Assembly (NCBI RefSeq): GCF_040869045.1
Contig: NC_090321.1
Coordinates: 139,863,689-139,927,688 of the forward strand
Length of the DNA stretch: 64,000 bases
Reading direction: 5' to 3'
Source of the DNA: Eurosta solidaginis
Taxonomy: Eukaryota > Arthropoda > Insecta > Diptera > Tephritidae
Made by a program: the position numbers and the translations under genes
The notes under the pieces: generated by a model
The model's database searches: none
Told to the model about the DNA's origin: nothing
The model's input: the letters and a program-made list of their open reading frames with translations, nothing else
Shown here: positions 1 through 10,816 of the stretch, one piece after another
Layout: the number at the start of each line of letters is the position of its first letter
How positions within the stretch are numbered: the stretch's first letter is position 1

Positions 1-252
1 TACATACCTACGTTGGTTGAACATTCCAGTGTAGAGAATGAAGCAAAAACAAAAAATGAATCGAAAGATTTATTTTACCGTTTTTGCTTCAATTCATGTG
101 GAATTTTACGCATTGCTGGACAAGAAGGTAAGTGGTAAAATATTTTTCAATAATTTTACTGAAATAAATATTTCTTATGTTATTTCAGATTTTTAATACA
201 TTTTCTTTTCTTTTTCAGGTGACTGGTGGTGGAGATCCAGAACAGTGGATGG
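1..252 (+). CDS. two short spliced exons at the window edge, gene unassigned
   Basis: Bases 1-127 are open in frame 1 and end in a consensus donor (AAG|GTAAGT). A pyrimidine-rich acceptor (TTTTTCAG) precedes a 33-nt exon at 220-252, which ends in another good donor (GG|GTAAGT). Joined across the intron, the frame stays open and reads ...AGQEGDWWWRSRTVDG. The GDWWW run recalls the middle of an SH3 domain, but the stretch is too short to assign. I found no convincing third exon: the next acceptor, near 410, leads to a stop within a dozen codons. The neighbour is a poly(A) polymerase fragment, so these exons could be the tail of an upstream gene or degenerate debris. Splice sites are seen directly; protein identity is unknown. 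Confidence 0.35.
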
Positions 253-441
253 GTAAGTATGCCGGTATCGTTCCGTTTTTAGTATTTTTCAGGTTACCGG
301 CATCGCAAAGGGGGTACTCCAACTGCGGCGTCGGCCGCGCCGTCAGTTGTCACACTTTTGCGATGCCCATTGATGTATGCACTAATGGCTTTTTCTCTTT
401 TTCTTTGCAGATTTTGTCATGGATATTTTTGGGCACAGTAG

Positions 442-666
<225 letters not shown>

Positions 667-1192
667 GCTAATTTTAATCTAAAATTAAATAGAAATATGG
701 AACAAATTAATATCATTGCAAAAGAGAACATGGGCGCTCGATGATGACTATTGTGACTATAAGTGTACAAAATTTGGTTTCCCTCTTAATCATTTTAAAA
801 ATTTAGAAACTTCATCTAGCTGATTAAAGTATCATATTTTTTTTTTTCCAAATCGGTCAAACCTTTTGAATACCGAATACGATTTCTTTGGCTCTCAGGC
901 ACTTTCAACCTGTTTTACATGTCAAATTGACCACGTTGGTCAATAATCTCTAATCGATGTACAAAACTACATGGTAGCCTGAAATAACGAAAATTTTAAA
1001 ATACGTGAAAGATGTTGAAAAAAGTGTAAAATTCGACATGGATGCAACCAAATAGTGACAACTGAAAACCGTATACCGAAAGTCTGAAGCGTACTTACAA
1101 AAAATATTTAGCTTAAGTAATAAAATAAAAAGGTACCGCACATCAAAAAGACGATAATATACCACGAGTATTCCGGGATTAATGCTGGTCTT
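667..1192. other. AT-rich intergenic stretch, nothing recognised
   Basis: There is no coherent reading frame, terminal repeat or known element signature here. It contains a T-run at about 838-847. Confidence 0.5.
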
Positions 1193-2629
1193 ATGGATTA
1201 TAGCCTATGCTCTACTACCCAATTGTCATGCGAAATCTTTTTTTTTTTTTTTTTAAATTATGGCCAACATGTCACCCCGCGTGAACCATCTACTACGCAA
1301 TCTCCAGCTACAACAAGTGCGCCGGAACTGCGCGAGATAATAATTGGACCCTGTCGTTGGGTTATTGGACGGAAATGCCCGGACCAAGAAATACCCTTTT
1401 TTTTTGTATACGCGACGTTATCCAATGGATCGACAATGCTTGCTAATAGATGAAACAGTTGGACAAATCGAACTTAACAAACTCTAACTTTAATCCACGT
1501 TATCCAACAAAAATTATTATACATGGCTATAATGCGGATATGTTTATGAATCCATTGCAACGATTGCGTCAAGAATATTTGATGCGTGATAAATACAACA
1601 TCATTTAGGTGGATTGGGCTATTTTGGCACAAGGTCCATGCTATTTGAGCGCGGTACATAATACAAAACACGTAGGAGCCTGTGTGGCACAATTGGTGGA
1701 GCGTATTATGGAAATGGGCAGTTCCGATATGAATGTCATAGGTTTCTCTTTGGGTGCGCAGTTGGCTAATTATATTGCAAGAAGTTCGGGGTCCTTTCAG
1801 CTGTCTAGAATAACGGGTCTTGATCCTGCCATGCCACTCTTTATCACCGCCGGAGTGAATGATAAATTGGACCCTCGCGACGCTACTTTTGTCGATGTCG
1901 TGCACACGACTGCGTTTGTTCAGGGCAGAGTAGAACGCTGTGGCCATGCAGACTTTTATATGAATCCATTTGCCTGCAGCCATCAACGTTCCGTGGAGTA
2001 TCTTCAAAAATCAATACGTTCGCGCAAAGGCTTCTGGGGTTGGGCTTGCAGTTCATATATCTCATATTTGCTTGGCATGTGTCCACCCACCAGTTACTTA
2101 CTCGAAGCTGGCGAAAATATAAAACCCAATACAAAGGGTATGTTTTTAGTTGAGACCAATGATACAGCACTTTATGCTTTGGATAAGTGGACCGATTTGC
2201 CCATACTTGGCAAACCGGCATCCAAGAATGCACCAGTCACAATCACTGCGCCACCAACGGTAACATTCAAGATCCTTTGCTACGTCAAATTAATAAATGG
2301 AATAAATTGGACATGAATTTTAACAACATAGAACGGCCATCAATGGAGTTCTCACAATCTTCTACAGACGAAGATTGGACCTACTTTAGTGTAGCTGTTA
2401 CGGGAGATATACCAAATAGCAATGATTATGTGCGGAATTCTGTGGAAGATGATCAAAGTGCAGAGAAAGCCGAAAAAGGCCATGACACACCTGTGGAATG
2501 GCAGATCATCGTCGTAATTTGATAAATGGTCCCATTGATGATGATATCTTTAACGTGCCTCATATTGCACGAGCAGAGCCGGAGAAGAAAAACTCAAGTA
2601 GGCAACCGCGATTAAATGAAATAAACTAG
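1193..2629 (+). pseudogene. broken pancreatic-type (PLA1/neutral) lipase
   Basis: Successive frames give a lipase-family protein: the N-terminal GPCRWVIGRKCPDQEI, then TKIIIHGYNADMF, the nucleophile elbow GFSLGAQ, the acid GLDPAMPLF, then CGHADFYMN, and a CSHQRS segment that supplies the usual catalytic histidine. Members are secreted or membrane-associated enzymes that hydrolyse tri- or phospholipids. The copy is interrupted: a frame change in the T-run near 1390-1400, a one-base shift near 1485, an in-frame TAG at about 1606-1608 just before VDWAIL, a frame change near 2255, and another near 2500. The last frame runs to the TAG at 2627-2629, beside an AATAAA. The long contiguous stretch suggests a retrocopy or a single-exon gene. 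Homopolymer sequencing errors could explain some shifts, but hardly the nonsense codon as well. Family call is firm; gene name not given. Confidence 0.8.
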
Positions 2630-3000
2630 TGAAAGCAAGCTTTTGTATGAGTTTTAAAGGAAATAGAAAGAACGTATTGGGTTAAAAAAATTGTTGAAAA
2701 TTCGAGAACGGCAAATTATGGTTAAAACCTACATTGTGTTAGCTTAGGCTGGACAGACGGATTTTGACAAAGCTATTGACCAAAGAGCCACTGGCCGCAC
2801 TCGTTAAGGCTTAAAATGTAACTTGGGGTTGGAACTGATATTTTCGTCTGCAATCCCAATTACTGTAAGGTAGGGTTTCCGCGTTTGGCGGGGATAGTGG
2901 AGCATTTGTTTTCGATTTCAGACGACCTGACGTTGGCGGGACGGAAGACGTAGGATTTCACAGATAAATAAATAAATAAATAAATATTATTTCCTTTACA
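2630..3000. other. intergenic with a short (AAAT)n tract
   Basis: No gene is seen. A microsatellite of AAAT units occupies about 2964-2985. Confidence 0.5.
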
Positions 3001-3061
3001 GTTAAATGCGCAATGCCGACAAAGAAACTGTATCCATTATTCCTTGAATCTAATTTTCGGA

Positions 3062-3205
3062 AAACCACTCCGCGAAGGCCTTGGGGAGTGTTATCGATGT
3101 TGATGGTCCCTCCGGTAACAAGCACCATCAAGGTACTAGCCCGACCATCTTGGGACCCTCAAGGTCACAACACCCTCCCACCCCCCAGATGCATGAGGGA
3201 CTTGG
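3062..3205 (-). repeat. dispersed LINE-like repeat fragment
   Basis: The reverse complement of this stretch shares blocks with 34080-34200 (CTGGCGACCCC, GGTGGGAGGG, GATGGTCGGG-like). The same repeat family is therefore present twice in the window, in opposite orientation. The blocks resemble fragments I associate with non-LTR elements of higher flies. That attribution is from memory and uncertain. No reading frame of note is present. Confidence 0.45.
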
Positions 3206-3213
3206 GGTCGCCA

Positions 3214-3316
3214 GCACTGTCGCAGTATTTAGATACGGACTTTTTGAAGCGTGAACGCCAGTCCGGCACTGTCGCAGTATTTAGAGACGGACTTTTTGAA
3301 GCGTGAACGCCAGTCC
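3214..3316. repeat. 52-bp tandem duplication, two copies
   Basis: The unit at 3214-3265, beginning GCACTGTCGCAGTATTTAG, is repeated at 3266-3316 with a single T/G mismatch (AGATACGG versus AGAGACGG). It is a recent local duplication next to the dispersed repeat fragment. Confidence 0.9.
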
Positions 3317-3325
3317 ATGGAATAA

Positions 3326-3517
3326 CCCACCAATTTTAATAACGCAGTTTGTGCTAATCGTAAACGTTTGTCGACCGAATTATCTGCAACACAGCACCAG
3401 AAAGATGGTACGACTAAAAAGGGTCGTGTCAGTGAATCGCAAAGAGAGGACATTTCACGCATGTGGAATGATTCACGTACACGTATGTCAAGGTCAAGCA
3501 CAGTAGCTCACGGTTAG
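3326..3517 (+). CDS. possible exon remnant, product unknown
   Basis: An open frame of about 63 codons runs to a TAG at 3515-3517, with charged, protein-like composition (NRKRLSTELSATQ, RVSESQREDISRMW). A possible weak donor (CG|GTTAGT) overlaps the stop. No family is recognised. It lies downstream of the lipase relic and immediately after the 52-bp tandem duplication, which suggests rearranged gene debris. It could equally be chance coding. Confidence 0.25.
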   Translation, partial: PTNFNNAVCANRKRLSTELSATQHQKDGTTKKGRVSESQREDISRMWNDSRTRMSRSSTVAHG

Positions 3518-3635
3518 TATAATTTGTAGTCTAAAATATATATCGTCGGTGAAAGTTCAACCAACTGTTCTTGTTGTATTCGTTGTATTTTTTAAGTGAT
3601 TATATCAAATCGCCTCCACACCTTTTATATGTGGT

Positions 3636-3901
3636 TTGAGCTTTCATAGACGATATAACGTATTTACATCAATGAATATGTGCGATGGAAAACCTCATAT
3701 TTCCTTTTCAATAAAATTAGGGGTCATTTTGCTTCCTAATAAAATACGTGACGCTTATGTGCATCCACAATTCATTGCGGACGTTATGAAACCAGTGAAA
3801 ACTGATGAAATCATGGATCAGGAAGTACCAAATTTATCTGGGGTGGAACGAGGTACACATCCAGTCACAACACGCAACGCTCAATCAGTGAACAAAAGAG
3901 G
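3636..3901 (+). CDS. possible exon remnant, product unknown
   Basis: The frame is open from an ATG at 3636 to a good donor (AGAGG|GTGAGT). The central part ([20 protein letters not shown]) looks like real protein. It may belong with the exon-like frame at 3326-3517. No domain is recognised, and the AT-rich N-terminal third may not be coding. Confidence 0.25.
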
Positions 3902-4179
3902 GTGAGTTTAGAACTTGACTTACTACTAATGTATATGCCCACATAGTACGATATGTATACGCATCTAGGTTTGCATTTTAACTAGTTTGATAATTTGTTG
4001 CCAGTTTTTCACACAAAAGTTTTTCTTTTCGCTAATTTTTCGATTTTTTTTTTTTTTTTTCGTTAACAAACTCAAATTTTATGAGTAGAAAAAATTTTGG
4101 GTGATTGGATGAATTTTTTAAAAATTCAGTTGGCCGAGTGTTTTTGACCGAGTGCAGATGCAATATGTGGCAGATCCTG

Positions 4180-5125
4180 GATCTGCGTTAGGGTTCTTGT
4201 GTCCTCGTTCTGGGGAGTAAGTGAATTTGGGTTTGATTTTTTTTGTTGAAAATTTAAAAATATTAATGGGCCGGAGCATGCCTCCGTTTTCTGTGGCGGA
4301 TCGGTTCGCCCTTCTGCGGTAGGTTTTTCTGTTGTCCTCGTTATAGGATAACGAGTGAATGGGATGGTTTCTGGTGTCCTCGCTCGGGGCGAGAGAGTGA
4401 ATTCGGGGATTTTCTGGTGTCCTCGCTCTGGGGAGCGGGTGAAATTGGGTGTTTTTGGTGTCCTCGCTCTGGGTGAGCGAGTGAATTTGGGGTGGTTTTT
4501 TGCCAGGGGCCCCCGGTTAGTATGATTATGAAGCCTCAGTTTTGCTTTTTGTTTTGCGAGCTTTTGGTAAGCTCCCATGCGTCCTCGTGTCTCTAGCTCC
4601 CTTTCCCCATTGCCCACAAGTAGCTAGGTGTAGGATTCCCCCTCCGGCAGACTCGGTACGAGACCGGGGGTGAGAAAAAAAAGAAAAATAAGATGTAGGA
4701 TCGCCCTCCGGTAGGCTCGCACCCTCACGAGACCGGGGTGGTTGATTATAATTAGGGCCGCGGGAGCGACGCAAGCTTAGGGATAGCGGGGCATCACGGG
4801 CGTGGTTGAACGCGTCTTTATGTCCCGCGCTCCCTTTCCCCATTGCCATCGCGTAGTACGCCTTAGGTTTTCCCTCCGGTAGACTCGCACCCTCACGAGA
4901 CCGGGGGGTTGATGATAATATATGGCTCGGGAGAAACACAAGCTTAGGGATAGAGAGACACGAAGACGTGGGTTCCTTAATATGCTTTCGATGCTATCAC
5001 TAACCGTCGGCCTCTAGTTGTAGGTAGTCGGGGGAAATAGTGTTGTGGCAGATGGGCGATCTGATTAGGATAGTTGGTTGGCCTCGTTCCGGGTGAACTA
5101 GAGCTGGGTTTGATTTTTTTTTTTT
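4180..5125 (-). repeat. 3' non-coding region of BEL A with interleaved degenerate repeats
   Basis: Two repeat types alternate. The first, about 40-50 bp with core GTGTCCTCGCTCTGGG, recurs near 4197, 4330, 4375, 4415 and 4458, and more distantly near 5085. The second, about 50 bp with core CCCTCCGGTAGACTCG and then ACGAGACCGGGG, recurs near 4640, 4700 and 4870. A third motif, ACGCAAGCTTAGGGATAG (variant ACACAAGCTTAGGGATAG), occurs at 4768 and 4935. Long minus-strand frames here follow the repeats and look non-coding. In this position the tract would serve as 3' UTR or terminal region of element A. Confidence 0.7.
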
Positions 5126-5158
5126 GAAAGTAGGGATATGGAGGAACGGAAGTGTTTG

Positions 5159-6905
5159 TTAGGAGCACGTCACCTTCTCGCAATCCGTATCTTCCGGGGG
5201 AAGAAGGATCAGTTTGACCAAAGGTCGTCTGACTTGACCCTTCTCGGTTTTGAGGTCGACTACGCGTACTCGGTCATCTTCGCCGGGGTGTACGTTGACA
5301 ACTCGACCTAACCTCCATTCGTTGGGAGATAAGTTGTCCTCTTTGAGGACAGCGAGATCTCCTACTTTTATATTCTGTCTGGGATGCTTCCACTTCACTC
5401 GTTTGTGAATTTCGGATAGATATTCGGTTTTACATCGCTTGCAGAAAGTGTGATGGAGGGCTTTGAGTTTCTGCCACCGATTGATCCTCGAGGCAGAGCT
5501 CTCACTAGCATCCGGCTCCGGCGGAGCCAGTAGATGGCTGCCAGTGAGGAAATGGCCTGGGGTAAGTGGCTCTAGGTCCGTTGGCTCATTCGACCCTGGG
5601 CTGAGTGGGCGCGAGTTGAGGCACGCCTCAATCCTGCACAAAAGGGTTTGGAACTCCTCCATGGTGTACTTATGGGGAGACGCGATCTTTTTGAAGTGGC
5701 TTTTGAAGCTCTTCACTCCCGCCTCCCACAAGCCGCCCATATGTGGAGCAGCGGCGGGAATAAAATGCCAGCTTAATGCTTGATGATTGTACTTTGAGAC
5801 TGTTTTGTCTCGGCTTTCTGCCAGGAAGGCTTTAAACTCGGATCGTAAAGATCTTGACGCTCCGACAAAGTTTGTACCATTGTCGGAGTAGATGTTTTTC
5901 GGACATCCTCTTCTCGCGATAAAACGCGCAAAGGCTGCGAGAAAGCATGGAGTACTAAGGTCACTAGTGGCTTCTAAGTGGAGAAACAGACAAAAAGGCA
6001 TACGTAGCCTTTTGACAGTCGACATCCCCTACCGCGGTAGCTTTTGATGTCGAAAGGCCCCGCAAAGTCTACCCCGGTATTGGTGAACGCGCGGGTAAAA
6101 GTAGTCCGTTCGCAGGGAAGGGTGCCCATGAGTTGGGACTGCGCCTGTTTTCGGTGAATAGTGCAGGTTTTGCAATTATGAATGGTTGCCCTAATCATGG
6201 CTTGATGATTGTACTTTGAGACTGTTTTGTCTCGGCTTTCTGCCAGGAAGGCTTTAAACTCGGATCGTAAAGATCTTGACGCTCCGACAAAGTTTGTACC
6301 ATTGTCGGAGTAGATGTTTTTCGGACATCCTCTTCTCGCGATAAAACGCGCAAAGGCTGCGAGAAAGCATGGAGTACTAAGGTCACTAGTGGCTTCTAAG
6401 TGGAGAAACAGACAAAAAGGCATACGTAGCCTTTTGACAGTCGACATCCCCTACCGCGGTAGCTTTTGATGTCGAAAGGCCCCGCAAAGTCTACCCCGGT
6501 ATTGGTGAACGCGCGGGTAAAAGTAGTCCGTTCGCAGGGAAGGGTGCCCATGAGTTGGGACTGCGCCTGTTTTCGGTGAATATTGCAGGTTTTGCAATTA
6601 TGAATGGTTGCCCTAATCATGGTTTTGATGTTAGGTATCCAGTATTGGGTGCGTATCAGACACAACATGAGTTGATTTTCCCCATGCAGACTTTGTTGAT
6701 GAAACATTAGGACTGTAAGACGGGATAACCTGCAGTTGTATGGGAGGAGGATTGGGTGGCGTTCATTAAAGGCTAAGTCCTTTGACGCCCCGAGTCGCCC
6801 TCCTACCCGAATGATGCCATCTTGGTCTAAGTAGGGATTAAGTGAAAGTATTGCACTTTTCCCTGCAATTGGTTTTCCGGCCTTTAGATAATTATATTCG
6901 GAACT
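5159..6905 (-). pseudogene. BEL A integrase and C-terminal DUF5641 region
   Basis: The frame begins in the H2C2-like zinc-binding region (HPILLPYNCR ... IHNCKTC) and continues with the first catalytic aspartate (GVDFAGPF), the second (YSDNGTNFVGA) and the glutamate (GGLWEAGVKSF). The DUF5641 tail follows (TPGHFLTGSHLL, LSPNEWRLGRV), ending at 5159. The integrase would join element cDNA to host DNA in the nucleus. A TAA at 6906-6908 separates it from RNase H, a short deletion shifts the frame after YVCLFVCFST, and the 422-bp tandem duplication repeats the core in another frame. All three DDE residues can be seen, but not in one open frame. Confidence 0.85.
5778..6621. repeat. two tandem 422-bp copies inside the BEL A integrase
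   Basis: 5778-6199 and 6200-6621 are nearly identical; I saw one difference (GAATAGTGCAGG versus GAATATTGCAGG). The unit is 3n+2 long, so the duplication itself breaks the reading frame. Both copies carry the same small deletion after YVCLFVCFST, so that deletion came first. It is either a recent event or an assembly artefact. Confidence 0.95.
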
Positions 6906-8720
6906 TTAATGTTGTTTCTGATAGATTTTAATTAAAAGTCGTGTAGTGGCCTTAATTTCATCAGGGGAGATTAAGTGCGACATGACCTGGAATGAATTTT
7001 TTGTTTCGGGGTGGGTTCTTCGGTAGAACCTCATAACGTATGATAAGACCCGTAGAGCCCTAGGTAGGTCGGAAAAGCGTTGAAGAATATCGGTAGGATT
7101 GACGGTTGTTGTTGCGCAGGTCTTTGCCCTCTTTTCCTCTACGGAGGTGATGTAGTAACTTTCTTGTGCTGGCCATTGGGAAGTGTCTTCTTGCAGCGAA
7201 GAAGGTCCCTGCCACCACAACGAATTGTTGACCAATTCAGACGCAGGTAATCCTCTGCTACCTAAATCTGCTGGGTTGGACTCTGAGTTCACGTGCAACC
7301 AGTCCCTATGTCCGACCATGTCGATGATCTTGGTGATCCGATGTGCGACGAAGGTTGACCAGGAACAGGGCGGTTTCCTTATCCATGCGAGAACGATCGT
7401 TGAATCCGTTCACAGGTGCACTTTCACTGGTCCCAACTTGAGATTCCTGAAAATTGATTCGGTGATTTCCGCTAACAGCACGGCTCCGCAAAGCTCCAAT
7501 CGTGGAAGAGAAAGAGTTTTCACTGGGGCTACTCGGGTTTTGGCTAGAAGTAGGTTTGTGCAGACATTATCATCCGTTTTGACACGCATGTAAATGACTG
7601 CTGCATAAGCCTTCTCGGATGCGTCACAAAAGCCATGGATCTCGATGTCGGTTCCTGGAGAAAAGTTGACCCATCTAGGTATCCTGATTTTATCGATTTC
7701 ATGGTATTGGTCGGTGAAGGTTTTCCATCGTTCTAGCGTACTGCTCGATACTGGGTCGTCCCAAGCGGTGCCTTCTAACCAAATACTCTGCATGAGTATT
7801 TTTGCCACAATGACCATAGGCGCAAGCCAGCCTAAAGGGTAGAAAAGTTTGGCTATAGCGGATAGGACTGCTCGTTTGGTGATGTTTTCACCATTTTCCA
7901 GGGTTCCTGCCTTGAAATAAAATACGTCTGAGTGAGCGTTCCATCGTATTCCCAGGGCTTTCACCGAACTAGCTTCTTCGAACGCTAAGAAATCCTCGCT
8001 GAGCAAGTCCGTTTTGGGGATGTCCTTTAGAATTTCCTTACAGTTTGAAGTCCACTTGCGTAATGGAAAGCCAGCTGAGTGTAAGGCTTCGTGAATCTCG
8101 TTTCTTGCTTTGATGGTTGACGCTATTGTGTGTCCTCCAGATAAAACATCATCTACGTACATACTCTCTCTTAGTATGCTAGCCGCTGTAGGGTGTGAAT
8201 TTGTGACGTCGTCAGCCAGTTGTAGGAGCGATCTTATCGCGAGATATGGCGCGCAATTCACTCCGAAGGTAACCGTCTTTAATTCGTAAAGACTAATAGG
8301 GTCATTCGGGGAAGTGCGATGCACAATACGTTGAAATTTGGTGTGATTTTCGTTCACCCAAATTTGTCGATACATCTTTTCGATGTCGCTATTGAAGACG
8401 AAACGGTATAGTCTCCATCGTAATATAAGGATGGGTAGATCGGCTTGTAGAACTGGGCCTGGGAGTAGAATATCATTTAGGCTCTTCCCGTTGGCCGTAG
8501 GGCTCGAGGCATTGAATACTACGCGTACCTTTGTAGTGGTACTTTCCGCTTTAATAACGGCGTGGTGGGGCAGGAAATAATTATCCGAATCGTCGGATGG
8601 AATATTCTTTTCAATTTTTCTCATATGTCCGAGCGTTTCATATTCTGTTGTCGAACATATTCTTTTACTAAATCTGGGTTTTTTATTAGCCGCCCCTAAT
8701 TCCGGAAGAATTGAGAGCAT
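6906..8720 (-). pseudogene. BEL A reverse transcriptase and RNase H
   Basis: The frame gives the BEL reverse transcriptase: the VRVVFNASS finger motif, the first aspartate in FNSDIEKMY, the YVDDVLSGG catalytic pair, and LFYPLGWLAPMVIVAK. The RNase H region follows with [22 protein letters not shown] and TDSTIVLAW, and then HVNSESNPADLGSRGL. The enzyme would copy genomic RNA into cDNA in the particle. A TGA at 7410-7412 replaces the tryptophan expected just before the TDS motif, and a TAA at 6906-6908 ends the frame before integrase. Apart from these two point changes the domain is well preserved, which suggests moderate age. Confidence 0.9.
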
Positions 8721-10816
8721 GCACGCTTCAGGGATGGTCCTAAGTTAATACTGTTAGGGTAATCCTGCCGGAATGGTAGTGACACGGTGTACCTTCCATT
8801 CTCACTTCGCTGCGTTGTTTCTTTAAATAGTTGTTCGCAGTACCTTTCATCCTCATTTAATATTTTATTTTTGGGTACATTTTCTACCTCCCAGAAAGCT
8901 TTGAGTTGATTGTCTAACGCAACCTCGTTGTAAAAAGACATAATGCTCTTCGTTGGATTCGGTGATTCGATACGACCGGTTAGTATCCAACCGAACACTG
9001 TCTCTTGGGCTAAGAGTGTGTTTAGCACATTCTTCTTTATACCGCTCATTATAATGTGGGGATATATGTCTCCGCCAAGTATGAGGTCTACGTCTTCGTT
9101 GACGTAGAACCTCTTGTCTGCCAAAATCAAGTCTGGGAATGCCTGCATAGTCATTGCGTTGATATGGCAGGATGGAAGATTCCCAGTGAGTTTCGTTAGA
9201 ACTAGTACGGGTGTAGTCAGGCTGAAGCAGGGATCCACTGGTGAACGTAGTTCGATGTTGGATGCTTCTTTCACCTGAGCTGACACCGCATTTGTGATGC
9301 CTGAAACATGGGCATGCATTTTCCTCGCTGGCAAATTGATTCTGCGTTTCAGTCTTTCAGTTATAAAGGAACATTCAGACCCAGAATCAATTAATGCCCG
9401 CGCGGAGAAGTCGGTACCATTATGGTGAATGTGTACGCGAGCAGTTCCTAATAGCACGCCTGTGCTGGAATTGGCATGGCAGGATTTGACATTCTGATTC
9501 GCAGAGGAAGGTGGTTGTCCCGATTCCTGTCTTTTCCTTGCCTGTGCCGAAGTTGATGGGGCATTATCCGCATCTTTGAAGGGATTTCGTACCGCCGGTT
9601 GCTGAAGTGTGTCCGCATGCAGGAGCGTGTGGTGACGAGAGTGGCATTTGGAACAGTTGTATGAACTGGTGCACCTCGTCACTGTGTGTCCTGGGGATAA
9701 ACAATTCAGGCAGCCATTTGTGGATTTGACGAATTTAATCCTTTCTACCGGGTTTAAATCGCAAAAGCGTGAACAGTTGCGTAATCTGTGCTCCGTAGAT
9801 TTGCACATTTTACACATTGATTTTGTTGTTTGCTTGGTTACTTTGGTTTGAAAAGCACCAAGTCTTTTTGTAGGGTTTTCCGTCGACTGGCGCGACGTGT
9901 TTGATTTTTGCACTTTAGAAGTGGCATTCCCTGTAAAACCAGACACGGTTTCAAGTGTCTGGAAACGATTTGACAAGAATTTGTCCATATCCTCCCACTT
10001 GGATATGTCCGTCTTGTGGTCAATGCTCTGCTCCCAGAGAGCCAACGTATTTTCAGGTAATTTCGTCGAACATAAATAGGTAATAATCGCATCCCAATTT
10101 GAAACATCGATCTGATGTGTTTTTAAAGATGCCAAGCAATTATTTATGTCGCGCTGTAAGGTTTTGATAGAGCTGCCGCACTCGCTATCTATCTTTTTTA
10201 GATTAAACAAAATTTGTAGTTGTGAGTTTACGAGAATCCGCTTATTCTCGTATCTCTCACCTAGGTTTTTCCAGGCTGTTTCGAAGCCTTCATTTGTCAA
10301 GGGACATTTCTTGACGATGTCCTTTGCCTCACCTTGAGTTTTCTGATTGAGGTGGAACAACTTTTCTACCGGGCTTAGGCGACTGTTGTTTTTGTATATG
10401 GCCGTGAACAGGTCACGAAACGTTGGCCAAGATAGGTAGTCGCCCTTGAACACCTCAGTATCACAAGCTGGCAGGCGGATACTGTGTTCGCGCGCGCGTT
10501 CTCCCTCAGGTTTGACTGCCCTATCTTTTTCCTCCTTCAATTTAGTTTGAATTTCAGCCATGTTCGACATGCATCTCAGGAATACGGCATATGCCGCTTT
10601 ATGCTTGATCTTGACCGCTGCAATTTTCTTTGCGTCGAGCGTGTCAGAGCCAAGCAACTCCTCTAGGGCGTTCTCTGCTTTGTCCCACTTAGCTTGCAAC
10701 TCTTTTTGCTGTATTGCAAGAGTGTGTACAGTGTGCAGAGCCGCATTGATGTCATTAAAATCGGCCTCGAATTCGATTATTCGATCGGCCAATCTAATAT
10801 ATGATTCCATGTTCAT
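8696..10816 (-). CDS. BEL A gag-protease polyprotein
   Basis: This is a single 706-codon frame. It starts MNMESYIRLAD with a coiled, charged N-terminus, followed by the DUF1759 gag domain (ACDTEVFKGDYLSWPTF ... RYENKRILVNSQLQ). CCHC-like knuckles follow (CKMCKSTEHRLRNC; CLNCLSPGHTVTRC; CSKCHSRHHTLLH), then the DUF1758 aspartic protease with active site LIDSGSECSFI and DLILGGDIYP, and the linker FGWILTGRIESP into RT. Gag would package RNA and the protease would cleave the polyprotein. The frame closes at a TAG (8696-8698) inside what is continuous gag-pol in the family, and a frame change near 8650 follows. The start is the first ATG after the leader. Confidence 0.9.
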   Translation of the reverse strand: MNMESYIRLADRIIEFEADFNDINAALHTVHTLAIQQKELQAKWDKAENALEELLGSDTLDAKKIAAVKIKHKAAYAVFLRCMSNMAEIQTKLKEEKDRAVKPEGERAREHSIRLPACDTEVFKGDYLSWPTFRDLFTAIYKNNSRLSPVEKLFHLNQKTQGEAKDIVKKCPLTNEGFETAWKNLGERYENKRILVNSQLQILFNLKKIDSECGSSIKTLQRDINNCLASLKTHQIDVSNWDAIITYLCSTKLPENTLALWEQSIDHKTDISKWEDMDKFLSNRFQTLETVSGFTGNATSKVQKSNTSRQSTENPTKRLGAFQTKVTKQTTKSMCKMCKSTEHRLRNCSRFCDLNPVERIKFVKSTNGCLNCLSPGHTVTRCTSSYNCSKCHSRHHTLLHADTLQQPAVRNPFKDADNAPSTSAQARKRQESGQPPSSANQNVKSCHANSSTGVLLGTARVHIHHNGTDFSARALIDSGSECSFITERLKRRINLPARKMHAHVSGITNAVSAQVKEASNIELRSPVDPCFSLTTPVLVLTKLTGNLPSCHINAMTMQAFPDLILADKRFYVNEDVDLILGGDIYPHIIMSGIKKNVLNTLLAQETVFGWILTGRIESPNPTKSIMSFYNEVALDNQLKAFWEVENVPKNKILNEDERYCEQLFKETTQRSENGRYTVSLPFRQDYPNSINLGPSLKRACSQFFRN

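Noticed and set aside
1..252. SH3-domain gene from the GDWWW motif
   Set aside because: Only about 50 residues are visible and the other SH3 landmarks are missing.
4126..4939. Proline- and arginine-rich minus-strand frames
   Set aside because: They follow the degenerate repeats of the BEL A 3' region and have no coding signature.
4080..5160. 3' LTR of BEL A matching 11736-12213
   Set aside because: I compared the ends by eye and found no shared block; left as missing.
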